DNA from: Actinospica sp035552695
GTDB taxonomy: Bacteria > Actinomycetota > Actinomycetes > Streptomycetales > Catenulisporaceae
Reading direction: 5' to 3'
NCBI RefSeq assembly: GCF_035552695.1
Contig: NZ_DASZKT010000208.1
Span: 1-17,336, forward strand
Length of the DNA stretch: 17,336 bases
In this document: positions 16,252 through 17,336 of the stretch, piece by piece
How positions within the stretch are numbered: position 1 is the first letter of the stretch
Layout of the letters: each line of letters starts with the position of its first letter
Translations under genes and position numbers: made by a program
The notes under the pieces: model-generated
Told to the model about the DNA's origin: nothing
Databases searched by the model: none
Seen by the model: the letters and a program-made list of their open reading frames with translations, nothing else

Positions 16252-16468
16252 TCGTCCAGCCTAATCCAGCCGCCCGCATCCGCACGCCGTTGTCCCCGAA
16301 TTCACCGTCCCGCCCGCTGTCCGGCCCCAGTCCGCCCGGATTCGCCCGCCGCCGGGGGTTGCCTACGACGCGAAGCTCAGGCACAGTCAAGTCACGGGCC
16401 GGTCACGCCCCCGACAGCCGTCATTTCCCCATACCCGGTACTCCGGTTCACCCTTGGGAGACGCCCCT

Positions 16469-16699
16469 ATGTCGATGCACCACTCCGATCAGACTCATCG
16501 CAACCTGCTCGCCCGCATCCCCCAGGTCACCGGTCGCGCGCTGACCGACTGGTTCCGCGAAGTAGATGCCGGCCCCGGCCTAGCCCGCTTCGAGGAGCGC
16601 GTCAACTGGCTGCGCTACGAGTTCGACCTCCCGCACAGCTACGCCTGCGCCATCGTGCACGAGCACGACCTGCGTCGCGCCGCCCGCGCCTTCGCCTAA
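16469..16699 (+). CDS. Small DUF4287-like protein
   Basis: A 76-residue protein resembling the small actinobacterial DUF4287 family: HRNLLARIPQVTGRALTDWF, then ERVNWLRYEFDLPHSYACAI and VHEHDLRRAARAF. The function is unknown; the family is short, helical and cytoplasmic. GGGAG (16456-16460) is 8 nt before ATG 16469, which supports this start over the upstream TTG at 16454. The 217-nt gap to the divergent neighbour must hold both promoters; I see no clear operator in it. Confidence 0.75.
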   Translation: MSMHHSDQTHRNLLARIPQVTGRALTDWFREVDAGPGLARFEERVNWLRYEFDLPHSYACAIVHEHDLRRAARAFA

Positions 16700-16741
16700 C
16701 CCCGCGCCGACCCGGTACGCTGTTCCCGGCGCCCCGCGTGC

Positions 16742-16824
16742 GCCCGGATGGTGGAACGGCAGACACAAGGAGCTTAAACCTCCCAGGCCGAAAGGCCGTA
16801 CGGGTTCGAATCCCGTTCCGGGCA
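16742..16824 (+). tRNA. tRNA-Leu(UAA)
   Basis: The acceptor GCCCGGA (16742-16748) pairs with TCCGGGC (16817-16823), and the discriminator is A. The D stem is GTG/CAC. The anticodon loop CTTAAAC (16773-16779) gives anticodon UAA. The long class II variable arm is GGCC-GAAA-GGCC (16786-16797), and the T arm is ACGGG-TTCGAAT-CCCGT. The outermost anticodon-stem pair (16768/16784) is A.C rather than a pair. CCA is not encoded. TACGCT (16716-16721) is a plausible -10 box. This tRNA decodes UUA, the rare leucine codon with regulatory roles in streptomycetes. It is also the probable integration site of the element to its right. Confidence 0.95.
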
Positions 16825-16886
16825 CCCGGCCTGAACTGCGGTTTCTAGCTCAACTTGTGAACATATCCAAGATCCAGAGCTAGACT

Positions 16887-16909
16887 TAGTCTCAGTTCTA
16901 GTCTCAGTT
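16887..16909. repeat. Two 11-bp direct repeats at the integrase 3' end
   Basis: TAGTCTCAGTT occurs at 16887-16897 and 16899-16909, a period of 12. The second copy overlaps the integrase stop codon (16904-16906). The surrounding 16850-16910 is AT-richer than the window. They could be arm-type or excisionase sites, or a slippage duplication. Confidence 0.7.
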
Positions 16910-17336
16910 GCGCTTGCTGAGGCCACGATTTTTTGTGTCCTCGTCGTGCCGGTCGTCCTCGTCGAGGTCCGAGCCGTCGTCGTCGGTGTCCCAGAGCGCG
17001 AGGCTCATGCGCGCTGCGGCCTCCTTCGCGAGCCGACTCGTGACGTGCGTGTACTTCTTGGTCATGGTCAGCGTGGAGTGCCCGAGCACTTCCTGAACAA
17101 CCCGGATATCGACCCCCTGCTCCAACAAGAGCGTCGCTGCCGTGTGCCGCGCGTCGTGCAACCGCGCATCGCGAACTCCTGCGGCCTTACACAACCACTT
17201 CCAGTCGCCCCAGTCGTCATGTACTTCCAGCGGCTTCCCGAGCGAATTCGGGAAGCAAAGGTCGTTGTCCTCCCACAGCTCCCCCGCCACTTCGCGGAGC
17301 TTCTTCTGCTTGCGCCAATGCGCCTTAAGCTCGCGG
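16904..17336 (-). CDS. int: Tyrosine-recombinase integrase, C-terminal part (runs off right edge)
   Basis: The C-terminal catalytic domain of a phage/ICE-type tyrosine recombinase. The frame is open to the end of the window (ELKAHWRKQKKLRE precedes AGELW), so the gene starts outside. Visible catalytic residues are the HxxR box in RLHDARHTAATLLLEQG, the second His in EVLGHSTLTMTKKY, and the nucleophile Tyr in KKYTHVT. A very acidic tail (DTDDDGSDLDEDDRHDED) and basic end (LSKRN) follow. Its stop is 80 nt from the 3' end of tRNA-Leu, facing it. This is the standard arrangement for actinomycete integrative elements and prophages inserted in a tRNA gene. The remaining element lies to the right. 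Confidence 0.92.
   Translation of the reverse strand, partial: RELKAHWRKQKKLREVAGELWEDNDLCFPNSLGKPLEVHDDWGDWKWLCKAAGVRDARLHDARHTAATLLLEQGVDIRVVQEVLGHSTLTMTKKYTHVTSRLAKEAAARMSLALWDTDDDGSDLDEDDRHDEDTKNRGLSKRN

Overview
This is a high-GC chromosomal window from an actinomycete. It could be from a Catenulispora/Streptomyces-type lineage, but this is an inference from codon bias, gene families and gene order; no marker fixes the genus. It carries about 17 supported protein genes, one broken gene, one tRNA-Leu(UAA) and the edge of an integrated element. Most genes are ordinary housekeeping or accessory metabolism; the unusual content lies in the junctions between genes.

Region by region: (1) 1-1060 holds a winged-helix/SAM methyltransferase gene broken by an in-frame TAG, plus a possible 29-codon ORF. 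(2) 1154-2230(-) is a secreted phosphatidylinositol-type phospholipase C. (3) 2420-4998 is a small redox locus: a zinc-free NADPH oxidoreductase (-) diverging from a GlxA/AraC-type regulator (+), which is followed 2 nt later by a DHFR-like reductase (+). (4) 5033-6768(-) is a translationally coupled pair, an APH-like kinase and a DUF72 protein. (5) 6854-7375 is an exported protein of unknown function. (6) 7430-8942 is a divergent MarR regulator and SDR epimerase whose shared promoter has a symmetrical operator layout. (7) 8939-9673 is a 735-bp segment bounded by 13-bp perfect (about 30-bp imperfect) inverted repeats, holding one DUF6884-like gene and no transposase. (8) 9786-11873(-) is a two-component system: a sensor-domain histidine kinase and a NarL/LuxR regulator, with a palindromic operator candidate upstream. 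(9) 12056-15653 holds cystathionine beta-synthase (-), then a membrane-anchored SGNH hydrolase and an acetyl-CoA acetyltransferase (+). A comparable cluster is recalled from mycobacteria and Streptomyces. (10) 15817-16699 holds two small divergent conserved genes. (11) 16742-17336 has tRNA-Leu(UAA) facing the 3' end of a tyrosine-recombinase integrase, the signature of an element integrated at a tRNA gene and continuing past the right edge.

A recurring pattern is that nearly every convergent gene junction carries short direct or tandem repeats that overlap a stop codon: 1098-1158, 4994-5044, 7352-7433, 15673-15849 and 16887-16909. The sixth convergent junction (8939) begins one arm of the inverted-repeat-bounded segment inside a stop codon. 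Two same-strand 3' ends (2401-2420 and 12005-12040) also carry tandem repeats. No single strong candidate for a wholly new system is visible. The best leads are the inverted-repeat-bounded DUF6884 cassette, the MarR/SDR operator architecture and the 3'-end repeat pattern.
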